Assembly (NCBI GenBank): GCA_934234215.1
Contig: CAKQHB010000001.1
Location: forward strand, 139,017-203,016
Direction: 5' to 3'
Origin: an uncultured Cuneatibacter sp.
GTDB lineage: Bacteria; Bacillota; Clostridia; Lachnospirales; Lachnospiraceae
DNA length: 64,000 nt
Made by a program: the position numbers and the translations under genes. Below are positions 14,375 to 22,210 of the stretch, one piece after another. The notes beneath the pieces were generated by a model. The model was not told the DNA's origin and did no database searches. It saw only the letters and a list, made by a program, of their open reading frames with translations. Position 1 is the stretch's first letter; every line of letters begins with the position of its first letter.

Positions 14375-16837
14375 TTATACCAGCGGGATCAGCTCCTGCA
14401 GCAATTTCCCCAATCCAACAAAATAACCAGCCTCACCAAATCTGCCTCTGCGCTTTGTGTCTGTTACCAGGACAAGCGGCAGCTTGCCCGGCTCCAGATA
14501 CATCCGTCTCGCCGCAGCTTCCATTTCCAGATCAAAGTCCGCGGTATAGAGCTGCAGCTCCGGAACAAGCTCCTGCGCCCGGCGTAATGTCGGCTGCATG
14601 CTGTCTGCATGTTCTGCCAGCAATCCGTACACACCGATATTTTTCGCTGCAAAAATGTCCCGATATTCCATCAATTCATTCAACAGATGTTCCGTAGGCT
14701 CTGCTCCCGGCTCCAGCCACAAAAACAGCCCCGGACGATTCTGCACCAGCCTATAGAGCGTCGTCTGCTCCGTCGTTTCCAGCGGCTGCATCACCACATC
14801 CGGCAGATCGTAGTCCGTCAGCAATTCTTCGCTGCTCGCCTGCTGCTTTTCCAGCCAGACCTGGCGCACCTCATCCTCTGAAAGGGAGATCTCCACGCGA
14901 CTGCCAAGAACCGTTCCGCCGGGCAGGCGATTGGCTGTCTCGATCCGATAATCGCCCGGCACAAGCAACATCGTCCGCTCCTCCGCGTCATATTCCACAA
15001 TTACTGTCCGCCACGCATTGCCTTTCCACCGCGCCACCGTCCAATCCACACGATATTTCCACGCACCAGGAGCATGAACATGGAGCATTGCTTTTTGCGG
15101 TCGCGGCTCTTTTTCTTCTGCCATCTCAAATACATTCCAGTCCTCGCCATCCCACAGCTCCACGACATTTTCCGTTTGATCCCATCTTGCAGGAATCCCC
15201 AATGTTCGGAAAATCTGCACCTGCAGGATTTTATCGGAATCCCCGCTGTACCAGCCGCCGCTTAATATACCTGCCGCACTGTTGCGCAGCACCGGATATT
15301 CTTCTGATGGACAGCTTCGCAGCTTTGCCATCACATCCTGCACAAATTCCGCTGCAGAAAGCTTTTTTCCAGCCTCTTCCTGCGCCTTTTCATAGCGTCT
15401 CAAAATCTCTTTTCGATGGGGCACGAGCCGTTCTTCTGCAACTCGCGGACAAAACACAAATTGTCTCCACAGGCGCTCCCACTCTGTCGGATCACCGGCA
15501 GGCGCAATCCGCTCCGGCTGTACATCCTGTACAATGTTCCACGCATCCTCCAGCACTTCCTCCGTCACATCCTGCGCATCCTTTTCCGATAACATCGTCA
15601 ACACCTGCTGCTGTTTTTCCGTCCATGCAGACGTTCTTTGTGCGGCATGCTTTTCCGCCCGTTTGTGTGCTGTCTGCTCTGCGATCTGTTTTTTTTGCTC
15701 CTGCTCCGCCGCGGTCAATACCGTGCGATTCTTCGCGGAATCCTGCGGCGCTTCAAAATGAAATGCATCCCACACCGTGCTTTCCTGTCCTTCCGCATGG
15801 GAAGTCACCGTCACTGTTACACACGTTTCTGACGCTGCATTCACAAGAGCTTCTCCGTACAATGTCCCTGTCTCAGCCGTCACAAGAATTGATCCCTTTC
15901 CGGTTTCCAGACTTGCCTGACCGTTCGCGTCCGTCATGCCGTTTGCGATGTCACCAAAGGCGGACTCATTGTATACCTTCCAATGGATGTCTGCGCCCTT
16001 TACCGGCTCACCGTTTCCATCCTGCACCGTCACCTGCACGCGCACCGTGTTCGCGTAACGCGACGTCTCATTCAACAGACGAACCATGCCTTCCGTGCCG
16101 GACACTTCTTCTGTCGGCTCCGTCGGCAAATACCATCTCGCATGTACCATCATCGCGCGGCTGGAGGCATTTGTAAACCAGCCACGATTTAAGATCGGTT
16201 CCGGCTCACAGGCTCCGAGAAATTTCCAGCCATCGCCGCACCATACTTCCACCCAGGCGTGATTGTCATCGCAATGGGACCACAGCGGTACATAGACCTG
16301 TCTTGCCGGAATGCCGACGCTGCGCAGTGCACTGACTGCAAATACGGATTCTTCCCCACATCTGCCGTATCCACTCCGATAAAAAGTCAGCGGATTTTCT
16401 GTACGGGCATCACTGCTGCGATACGTTCCCTGCTCCGCGCACCAGACATTCACCGCCAGCGCTGCTTCCTCCAATGATTTTCCTGCCACACGCTCCCGCA
16501 GCTGTTCCCAGAAAAATGCCCGGCAGTCTGCCAAATCCTCGGTATTGACTCTCGGATGCACCACATAAGCCGCGAAAAGCTCTTCCGAAATCTGTCCCGC
16601 AAACGGTCCCCGCTCCCAGAGCATCGCTCCGTGGGAGGCGTATGCGCCAAACATTGTCGGTTCATAATCCTGCACATCCGACAATGGACTGGAAGCAAGG
16701 ATCATCGTCATTGCCTGACGCTCCTCCTCCGATGCCTCTCTGCTCCACGCCTCATACTGTCTCTTTCGTTCCGGCAATTTTTCCAGACGGCTTGCCGCTG
16801 CCGTCTCAAACTGTCCGATCAGTTCTTCTGAAAACAA
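14375..16837 (-). CDS. large transglutaminase-like protein with a degenerate second module and thioredoxin-like end
   Basis: 820 residues, cytoplasmic by lack of a signal peptide. The first module (about 125-225) has the papain-like transglutaminase core: Cys160 in GRCGEES, His193 in DNHAWVEVW, then FLGACEPEPILNRGWF. A carboxypeptidase-regulatory-like beta-sandwich follows (about 255-340). At about 515-585 a second similar stretch (RTLGIPARW, VELWDGEDWNVFE) repeats the first but lacks the Cys and His. The last 140 residues resemble a thioredoxin fold (GLFLWLEPGAEP, KLPLVLVTD) without a CxxC. It starts at TTG 16837, with GGAGG seven bases upstream, inside the 3' end of cutC. Probable protein or peptide processing enzyme. 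Substrate unknown. Confidence 0.75.
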   Translation of the reverse strand: MFSEELIGQFETAAASRLEKLPERKRQYEAWSREASEEERQAMTMILASSPLSDVQDYEPTMFGAYASHGAMLWERGPFAGQISEELFAAYVVHPRVNTEDLADCRAFFWEQLRERVAGKSLEEAALAVNVWCAEQGTYRSSDARTENPLTFYRSGYGRCGEESVFAVSALRSVGIPARQVYVPLWSHCDDNHAWVEVWCGDGWKFLGACEPEPILNRGWFTNASSRAMMVHARWYLPTEPTEEVSGTEGMVRLLNETSRYANTVRVQVTVQDGNGEPVKGADIHWKVYNESAFGDIANGMTDANGQASLETGKGSILVTAETGTLYGEALVNAASETCVTVTVTSHAEGQESTVWDAFHFEAPQDSAKNRTVLTAAEQEQKKQIAEQTAHKRAEKHAAQRTSAWTEKQQQVLTMLSEKDAQDVTEEVLEDAWNIVQDVQPERIAPAGDPTEWERLWRQFVFCPRVAEERLVPHRKEILRRYEKAQEEAGKKLSAAEFVQDVMAKLRSCPSEEYPVLRNSAAGILSGGWYSGDSDKILQVQIFRTLGIPARWDQTENVVELWDGEDWNVFEMAEEKEPRPQKAMLHVHAPGAWKYRVDWTVARWKGNAWRTVIVEYDAEERTMLLVPGDYRIETANRLPGGTVLGSRVEISLSEDEVRQVWLEKQQASSEELLTDYDLPDVVMQPLETTEQTTLYRLVQNRPGLFLWLEPGAEPTEHLLNELMEYRDIFAAKNIGVYGLLAEHADSMQPTLRRAQELVPELQLYTADFDLEMEAAARRMYLEPGKLPLVLVTDTKRRGRFGEAGYFVGLGKLLQELIPLV

Positions 16838-17586
16838 TGTAATACCTCCGCTGCCTGACGCACCTTCTGTTCCGATGTGCGCCAGATCTCATACTCGCTC
16901 ATCGATGGCAATCCCATCGAAACACCGATCTGTCTGTAGCGCATCTTACTCTCGATTGTTACTTTTCCGGACATGTGCCATGTATGGATGCCCGTCTCCG
17001 GATACAACTGTTGGATTACCTCCGCATTGACTCCGGCTCCTGCCATAATATGAATCCTGCCTGCTGCCAATGTGTGCAGCCGCGCAAGGGTGATCACACC
17101 CTTCTCCGCGCTTGCCTCCTGTCCCGATGTCAGGATCGTATCAATGCCCAGACTGATCGCTGTCTCCATCGCTCTCGTCGGATCCTTGCACATATCAAAT
17201 GCCCGATGCAGCGTAATTGGCAGACCATCCGCCGCCTTGATCAGACGCTTCATCTTCATTTCATATAAACTGCCGTCCGAGCGCAGTACACCGATCGCAA
17301 AGCCGTCTGCACCGCACTCCCGCAGTTCTTTGATTGCATCCTCCATCACATCCATCTCTGCTTCGCTGTAGCAAAAATCTCCGAATCGCGGACGGATCAG
17401 GCATCGGATCTTTACCCAGTGAATACCCTCTTCCACAAAGCGGCGGCGAATCTGACGCAGCAGAGCAGGCTCCGGTGTTGTTCCTCCGATGGGCAGATTC
17501 CCGCACAGCTCCAAACGATTTGCACCTCCTGCAACAGCTGCCATTGCGGACTCTACGCTGTCTACACAGCACTCCAGTAAAAACAT
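16819..17586 (-). CDS. cutC: CutC family protein
   Basis: A TIM-barrel protein of about 255 residues starting MFLLECCVDSVESAMAA, followed by GGANRLELCGNL, GTTPEPALL and VKIRCLIRPRFGDFCYS, all characteristic of CutC. The family was named for copper tolerance in E. coli, but its real enzymatic role is unsettled. Clostridial copies often sit beside carbohydrate genes. I prefer ATG 17586 (AGGGGG six bases before it, and it matches the family N-terminus). An ATG at 17601 overlaps the kinase stop codon as ATGA and would add five residues. Its 3' end overlaps the TTG start of the transglutaminase gene by 19 bp. Confidence 0.85.
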   Translation of the reverse strand: MFLLECCVDSVESAMAAVAGGANRLELCGNLPIGGTTPEPALLRQIRRRFVEEGIHWVKIRCLIRPRFGDFCYSEAEMDVMEDAIKELRECGADGFAIGVLRSDGSLYEMKMKRLIKAADGLPITLHRAFDMCKDPTRAMETAISLGIDTILTSGQEASAEKGVITLARLHTLAAGRIHIMAGAGVNAEVIQQLYPETGIHTWHMSGKVTIESKMRYRQIGVSMGLPSMSEYEIWRTSEQKVRQAAEVLHCFQKN

Positions 17587-17597
17587 CTCTTTCCCCC

Positions 17598-20141
17598 TCA
17601 TCGTTTCACATATTTGCAGATCATTGCATTCAATTCTTCGAATTTCAACGGCTTGGACAGATGCTCGTTCATACCGCTCGCCCGACTCGCTGCGATATCG
17701 TCGGAAAATGCATTTGCCGTGACTGCAAAGATCGGGATTGTCTTTGCGTCTTCCCGCTCCATCGCCCGGATCGTTCTCGTCGCTTCCAGACCGTCCATGA
17801 CCGGCATCATAATATCCATCAAAATCACATCAAACGCACCCGGCGCGGACGCTGCAAATTTATCTGCCGCTTCTTTTCCGTCCCTTGCCTGCGTTACTAC
17901 CGCACCCTTCTCTTCTAACATATAGGTTGCGATCTCCAGATTCAGCTCATTGTCCTCCGCCATCAGAACTTTTACCCCGGCGATGGAACCCGGCTGTGCT
18001 TCCTGCTGTTTCTTCGCCTTGCGCTGCTCCGCTTCCAGATCTACCTTCAACGGCAGCGAAACCGTAAAGACCGTCCCTTTTCCTTCCCTGCTGACAAATC
18101 CAATCGTACCGCCCAGAAGGTCCACGGTCTTTTTCGCAATGGAAAGTCCAAGACCGCTTCCGCTGTATGTCGTCCGCGCAGTCTTCTGCTCCTGCGCGAA
18201 TGTCTCAAATGCATGCTCCTGAAACTCCTTTGACATACCGATACCGGTATCGGCGCAGACAAACAGGAAGGTCGCAATACCATTCTCATAGGATGTCTCC
18301 CGGCACGATACCTGTACAGAACCGCCACGTCTGTTATATTTCACAGCATTGCTCATGAGATTCTGGAAAATTCTCTGAATGTTCAGAGGACTTCCGATCA
18401 GATTCCAATGCTCTCCCTGCGGCTCATCACACTGGAGCAAAACGTCGGACTCTGCCGCCTGCGCTTCGATCACTGTCCGTGTGCTTTGCAGCACTTCCCG
18501 CAGGTCAAAGGGGTCTTTCTCAATGACGACTTCTCCTGCCTCCAGCTTGCTCATATCCAGTACATTGTTCACCAGCTCCAGCAAATAATCTGACGCATTG
18601 TGAATCTTTGTAAGACAGTCTTTTACATGCTCCGCATCCTCCACGCGGTCCAGACCGACTTCCGCCATTCCGCGGATGCCGTTGATCGGTGTGCGGATAT
18701 CATGACTCATACGGCGCAGGAAATCCGTCTTTGCTGCATTTGCGAAGTCCGCCCGCTCCGCCGTCCGGCGAAGTTGATCCTGATAATCCAGCTCTTTCTC
18801 TTTCTGCTCCGTGATATTGCGAACCAGAAGCATGACTGCCAATGTTCGTTCTTTTTCATTGCGGCGCTGCGGTACAAGCAATGCCTGATACCACTTTCCG
18901 GATACGGACTGGAAGCTCTGTCCGATAAAATGACGTCCATACAGTCTGCTGGAAATCGTTTTCAGGTTAACGAAACGTGCAAACTCACTACGGTCCTCCT
19001 CCGCTACAAGCTGCTCTCTGCAAATAAATAACATATCATCTGCCCGTTCAATGCCTGCCAGAGCTTCTCTCGTGCGTGGTGTCTCCAAAATTGGCTCCCA
19101 TGTATTTTTCTCCAAATCAATGAGCCAGTTCACATCATATATGCTGCCAATTGCCTGAATCAGCGAATATTCTTTCTGCATCGTCAACAGCTTTTCTTTT
19201 CTGCGCACCTGAATCAGCAGTGCCGCTGTCAGCGCCAGCACAAGATAAACGCCGATGGACACAAGCAGCTGTCGGATGAGACCGGAATAAACCCGGCTGC
19301 CATGATAAAAAACATATAGATAATAATTGCGATAGCTGTCCTGTCGTCCATACCAGGTCTCACTGTCCGCATGCAGCTCGATCAACGTCGTGTCGCTCTT
19401 TTTGGCATCGCCTGCCACGACATTTGTGATCGGGCAATCCGATACCTGCATCCCCTCCAGGGATGGCTCACTGGAATACAAGACCTCCGTTCCATCTGTT
19501 ACAACGATCGTCTCCTGCTTCTCAAGCGTATCAATATCCAGCATACTCCGCAGAGAAAGCTCATATTTGTCTTTCTGAAGCGCTGTGGTATCTTTGTAAC
19601 TGATAATCAGCCCCGGCTCTGTCTTCCATGCAACGATGGCATACTCATAGATATTCTCTCCAATCTTAACCTGATTTGCGTAGGTCATCTGCTGAAAATT
19701 CAGGATCTGCGCTGCCTGCTCTTCGGAACGGATCAGCGCTAACAGCTCAGACTGCGCTTCTCGATCATTCGCAGTGCTGCTCACCAGTTCTAAATTCTCA
19801 TCCAACACCATCAATCCGGAAAGATACTGATCCTTTGCATACTTTCCAAGCGCAGTTTCATCTTTCAGATCCACATCTGCGGAATACCAATTCAACATTC
19901 CGGCTTTGCTGATGAGCGCCTGCAGATCCTTTGTCATTACCGCCAGACGATAATTCTCATATTTCCGACATGTTGATTTCATCTGCTCCAGCTGTTCCCC
20001 TGCATTTGTGCGGAGCGTATCTTTTCCGTTCTGGATTGAAAGCGCCATTGCCAGAATCACAAATAAAATTCCGCCGATGATCAGTCCCGCCAGTGCCAAT
20101 CTTTCAATTTGTCCTGTTTTATTCTGCTTTCGCGATGGCAT
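17598..20141 (-). CDS. membrane hybrid histidine kinase with C-terminal receiver domain
   Basis: 847 residues. Transmembrane helices at about 16-35 and 290-310 bracket an extracytoplasmic sensor of about 255 residues, perhaps a double-Cache fold. A PAS-like region follows (about 325-445). The HisKA box has His480 in RRMSHDIRTPINGI. The HATPase domain shows NAVKYNRRGG and GLGLSIAKKTVDLLGG. The receiver domain (about 725-845) has the phosphoacceptor Asp776 in DVILMDIMMP and Lys in LSKPLKF. There is no Hpt and no DNA-binding output, so phosphate must pass to another protein or the receiver is regulatory. The start overlaps the upstream binding-protein gene by 23 bp, a sign of translational coupling and of joint sensing. 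Confidence 0.88.
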   Translation of the reverse strand: MPSRKQNKTGQIERLALAGLIIGGILFVILAMALSIQNGKDTLRTNAGEQLEQMKSTCRKYENYRLAVMTKDLQALISKAGMLNWYSADVDLKDETALGKYAKDQYLSGLMVLDENLELVSSTANDREAQSELLALIRSEEQAAQILNFQQMTYANQVKIGENIYEYAIVAWKTEPGLIISYKDTTALQKDKYELSLRSMLDIDTLEKQETIVVTDGTEVLYSSEPSLEGMQVSDCPITNVVAGDAKKSDTTLIELHADSETWYGRQDSYRNYYLYVFYHGSRVYSGLIRQLLVSIGVYLVLALTAALLIQVRRKEKLLTMQKEYSLIQAIGSIYDVNWLIDLEKNTWEPILETPRTREALAGIERADDMLFICREQLVAEEDRSEFARFVNLKTISSRLYGRHFIGQSFQSVSGKWYQALLVPQRRNEKERTLAVMLLVRNITEQKEKELDYQDQLRRTAERADFANAAKTDFLRRMSHDIRTPINGIRGMAEVGLDRVEDAEHVKDCLTKIHNASDYLLELVNNVLDMSKLEAGEVVIEKDPFDLREVLQSTRTVIEAQAAESDVLLQCDEPQGEHWNLIGSPLNIQRIFQNLMSNAVKYNRRGGSVQVSCRETSYENGIATFLFVCADTGIGMSKEFQEHAFETFAQEQKTARTTYSGSGLGLSIAKKTVDLLGGTIGFVSREGKGTVFTVSLPLKVDLEAEQRKAKKQQEAQPGSIAGVKVLMAEDNELNLEIATYMLEEKGAVVTQARDGKEAADKFAASAPGAFDVILMDIMMPVMDGLEATRTIRAMEREDAKTIPIFAVTANAFSDDIAASRASGMNEHLSKPLKFEELNAMICKYVKR

Positions 20142-20934
20142 CGTTCAACCCTCCATACAGATTTTTCTCTACATCCAGACCATATGCGGTCACGATTTCC
20201 TCAATCGTACCATCTTCCCGCATTTCCTGTAATGCCTGCTCCAGCTGACTCGCCAGCTCTGCATCCCCATCCGGTTGGAATGCAACACCCAGCGGTTCAC
20301 TGCTGATACTCAGCATCCGATACTGATCGGGATATTCCTGCACATAGACACTGAGTCCGCCCTCCAGACCGGCGATAGCATCCACATAACCCTTTCGAAG
20401 TGCCGTGAACACCTCTCCCAGCTCGTCCAATACGGTCAGTTGTCCAAACTCCGGCAAGTCCGGGGTGCTATGATTCAGAATAATCGACTCGGATGTAGAC
20501 CCGGTCTGCACTGCCACGCGCTTTCCTTCCAGATCCTGTAACGTCCTGATTTCACTGTCCCTCGGCACGACAATAACACGCTGTGCATACAGATACGGCC
20601 CTGCCCACAAATACCGGTCTTCCCGACCACTCATGGACAGGGCGGACCACACACAATCCACCTTCCCCTGAGACAGAGACTGAAAGCGTTCTTCCAGAGG
20701 AATAGGAATCTCCTGAAAGACCGGCTTGACTCCGATCCTGCGGCACGCCTCCGTTGCCAGCTCTACATCAATCCCGGCATAATCACCGTTGATGTCTCGA
20801 TAAAAATATGGTTCATAGGTGCAGCCGCCGATCACAAGCTGCGGCAGAGCTTCCTCCTTCTGTCCCGCGGTGCTGCACGCGCACAACCCAAACGTCAGCA
20901 AAATGCAAAGAAAAATCAGCGAAAAGCGTTTCAT
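20119..20934 (-). CDS. periplasmic solute-binding lipoprotein, SBP_bac_3 family
   Basis: 271 residues. A lipoprotein signal ends in the lipobox LCAC with Cys20. The rest is the bilobed amino-acid-type fold: GGCTYEPYFYRDINGDYAGIDVELATEACRR, then VDCVWSALSMSGRED, GKRVAVQTGST and GYVDAIAG. Such proteins bind polar amino acids or other small solutes outside the membrane. No ABC permease or ATPase is nearby. Instead the gene overlaps a hybrid histidine kinase, so it probably presents a ligand to that sensor, as BvgS-type and related systems do with fused domains. It heads a five-gene leftward operon. Promoter assignment is weak (ATCATA on plus 21041-21046 as -10). Confidence 0.83.
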   Translation of the reverse strand: MKRFSLIFLCILLTFGLCACSTAGQKEEALPQLVIGGCTYEPYFYRDINGDYAGIDVELATEACRRIGVKPVFQEIPIPLEERFQSLSQGKVDCVWSALSMSGREDRYLWAGPYLYAQRVIVVPRDSEIRTLQDLEGKRVAVQTGSTSESIILNHSTPDLPEFGQLTVLDELGEVFTALRKGYVDAIAGLEGGLSVYVQEYPDQYRMLSISSEPLGVAFQPDGDAELASQLEQALQEMREDGTIEEIVTAYGLDVEKNLYGGLNDAIAKAE

Positions 20935-21040
20935 ACCGTTCTATTTTCCTCCCTATGTCTGTTCTTCGATCGGAATTCTATAGAAATTAAGACTTTTGAC
21001 CTTCAAACGATGGCTCAAAAGCATAATATTTTCTAGTAGC

Positions 21041-21069
21041 ATCATAGCATAAAAACAGGCAGATGCGTA
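21041..21069 (-). promoter_or_regulatory. weak promoter candidate of the binding-protein/kinase operon
   Basis: On the minus strand TACGCA (plus 21064-21069), a 17-bp spacer and TATGAT (plus 21041-21046). The -35 match is poor, which would suit activation from the repeat array that lies 30 to 150 bp upstream. An 8-bp inverted repeat, AAAATCAC (21073-21080) and GTGATTTT (21094-21101), lies between. Confidence 0.35.
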
Positions 21070-21100
21070 GTAAAAATCACATCAACTACGCAGGTGATTT

Positions 21101-21215
21101 TCCGCCAACTCGCAAGTTAAATTTCCGCCAACTGACCAGTTTATTTTCTGCCAACTCGCAAGTTAATTTTCCGCCAACTCGCAAGTTAATTCTTCGCCAA
21201 CTCGCAAGTTTTTAC
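21101..21215. repeat. five tandem 23-bp repeats, each with an AACT-N4-AGTT dyad
   Basis: GCCAACT begins at 21104, 21127, 21150, 21173 and 21196, an exact 23-bp period. Four copies contain AACTCGCAAGTT. The second has AACTGACCAGTT, so the arms are kept while the centre differs. Between dyads runs a T/A-rich TTAATTTTCC-like linker. There are no unique spacers, so this is not CRISPR. The array lies upstream of the leftward binding-protein/kinase operon and behind the terminator of the DMT transporter gene. Protein-binding sites repeated every two helical turns are the simplest reading. Confidence 0.85.
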
Positions 21216-21240
21216 TTGTGATTTTGATTTTTTCGGGTAT

Positions 21241-21270
21241 AAAAAAGGCTATCGCATAAACACGATAGCC
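21241..21270 (-). terminator. intrinsic terminator of the dus-ABC-DMT operon
   Basis: On the minus strand GGCTATCG pairs with CGATAGCC (plus arms 21247-21254 and 21263-21270) and is followed by TTTTTT (plus A-run 21241-21246), 8 bp after the stop codon of the transporter gene. Confidence 0.85.
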
Positions 21271-21277
21271 ACTCTTT

Positions 21278-22174
21278 TTATTCTGCCGCTTTCTTCGGCT
21301 GCTTCATAAAGATGATTCCCAGCAAAAAGATTGCCGATCCTGCGATGGTGATGACGGACAGCTTTTCCGAGAAGAACAGCACGCCCCACAGCAGGGAAAA
21401 GATCGTTGTTGTACTCTGGATGATCGGTACAACATGCAGCGCTGCGGTCTCCATGCCCTTTGCGTTCAGATAAAAGCCAATGCCGGTGATAAAACCGAAC
21501 AGCGTCATAGCAAACAGTGTAGAACCCTGGAAACCACCGTAATAGCGTCCGCTCACGAACAGCGGTACTGCCGCTACCACGATGCTCACAAGAAAGATCG
21601 ACAGGTTGGAATCTACGATATCCATGTCTTTTAACAGCATTTTCTGAGAAAAGACATGGAGCACTGCACCAAGACTGGTCAGCACATAGAACAGCGTGAT
21701 CATCGCATTCTGCTCAAAGTATTCTGACAGAGATCTGCCGTTCCAGCAGATCAGCAGCACGCCCACAACACACACTGCCATACAGATCACTTCCCGCTTT
21801 GTGAGATGCTCTTTCAGTACGCACACTGCCAGCACTGCAGTCATAACGGCCTGCAGCGGCCAGGTCACGATATTACCATAAGACGGTCCCATAGACAGCG
21901 CGTAGTTTTCAAAGGAATACGCCAGCGCTTTTGAGATACCGCCGAGGATAACCCAGCGGTTCCAGATTTTGATCTGCGGCTTTTTTCGCTGGATCAGCTT
22001 CAGACACAGCAAAAAGAAAATGCCGACTGCAAATCTGGAAAATGTAATGTACTCCGGACTCATGACCGGTTTCATCAGCTTCACGCAGGTTCCGCCAAAG
22101 CTGAACAGACACGCTACGAGAAACAGATAAAAGTATCCCGACGCCCCAGATTGTTTGTTTTCTTGAATTTTCAT
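21278..22174 (-). CDS. EamA/DMT family drug-metabolite transporter
   Basis: 298 residues with ten hydrophobic segments arranged as two EamA repeats of five, beginning LFLVACLFSFGGTCVKLM and ending ITIAGSAIFLLGIIFMKQ. The family exports amino acids, nucleotide precursors or drugs, and the substrate here is unknown. It starts with ATG 22174, 36 bp after the stop of an ABC exporter gene, and ends the leftward dus-ABC-ABC-DMT unit in front of a strong terminator. Confidence 0.82.
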   Translation of the reverse strand: MKIQENKQSGASGYFYLFLVACLFSFGGTCVKLMKPVMSPEYITFSRFAVGIFFLLCLKLIQRKKPQIKIWNRWVILGGISKALAYSFENYALSMGPSYGNIVTWPLQAVMTAVLAVCVLKEHLTKREVICMAVCVVGVLLICWNGRSLSEYFEQNAMITLFYVLTSLGAVLHVFSQKMLLKDMDIVDSNLSIFLVSIVVAAVPLFVSGRYYGGFQGSTLFAMTLFGFITGIGFYLNAKGMETAALHVVPIIQSTTTIFSLLWGVLFFSEKLSVITIAGSAIFLLGIIFMKQPKKAAE

Positions 22175-22210
22175 AAATGATTACTCCTTTTTTGAACTGC
22201 TCCGCACAGC

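Noticed and set aside
13502..14587. 361-codon rightward frame opposite the fucosidase
   Set aside because: Shadow of the GH29 gene. No ribosome site and no recognisable family.
15088..16176. 362-codon rightward frame opposite the transglutaminase-like gene
   Set aside because: Pro/Ser/His-rich shadow with no start signal. The real gene has catalytic motifs on the other strand.
21101..21215. CRISPR array
   Set aside because: The 23-bp units follow each other directly with no unique spacers, and there are no cas genes.
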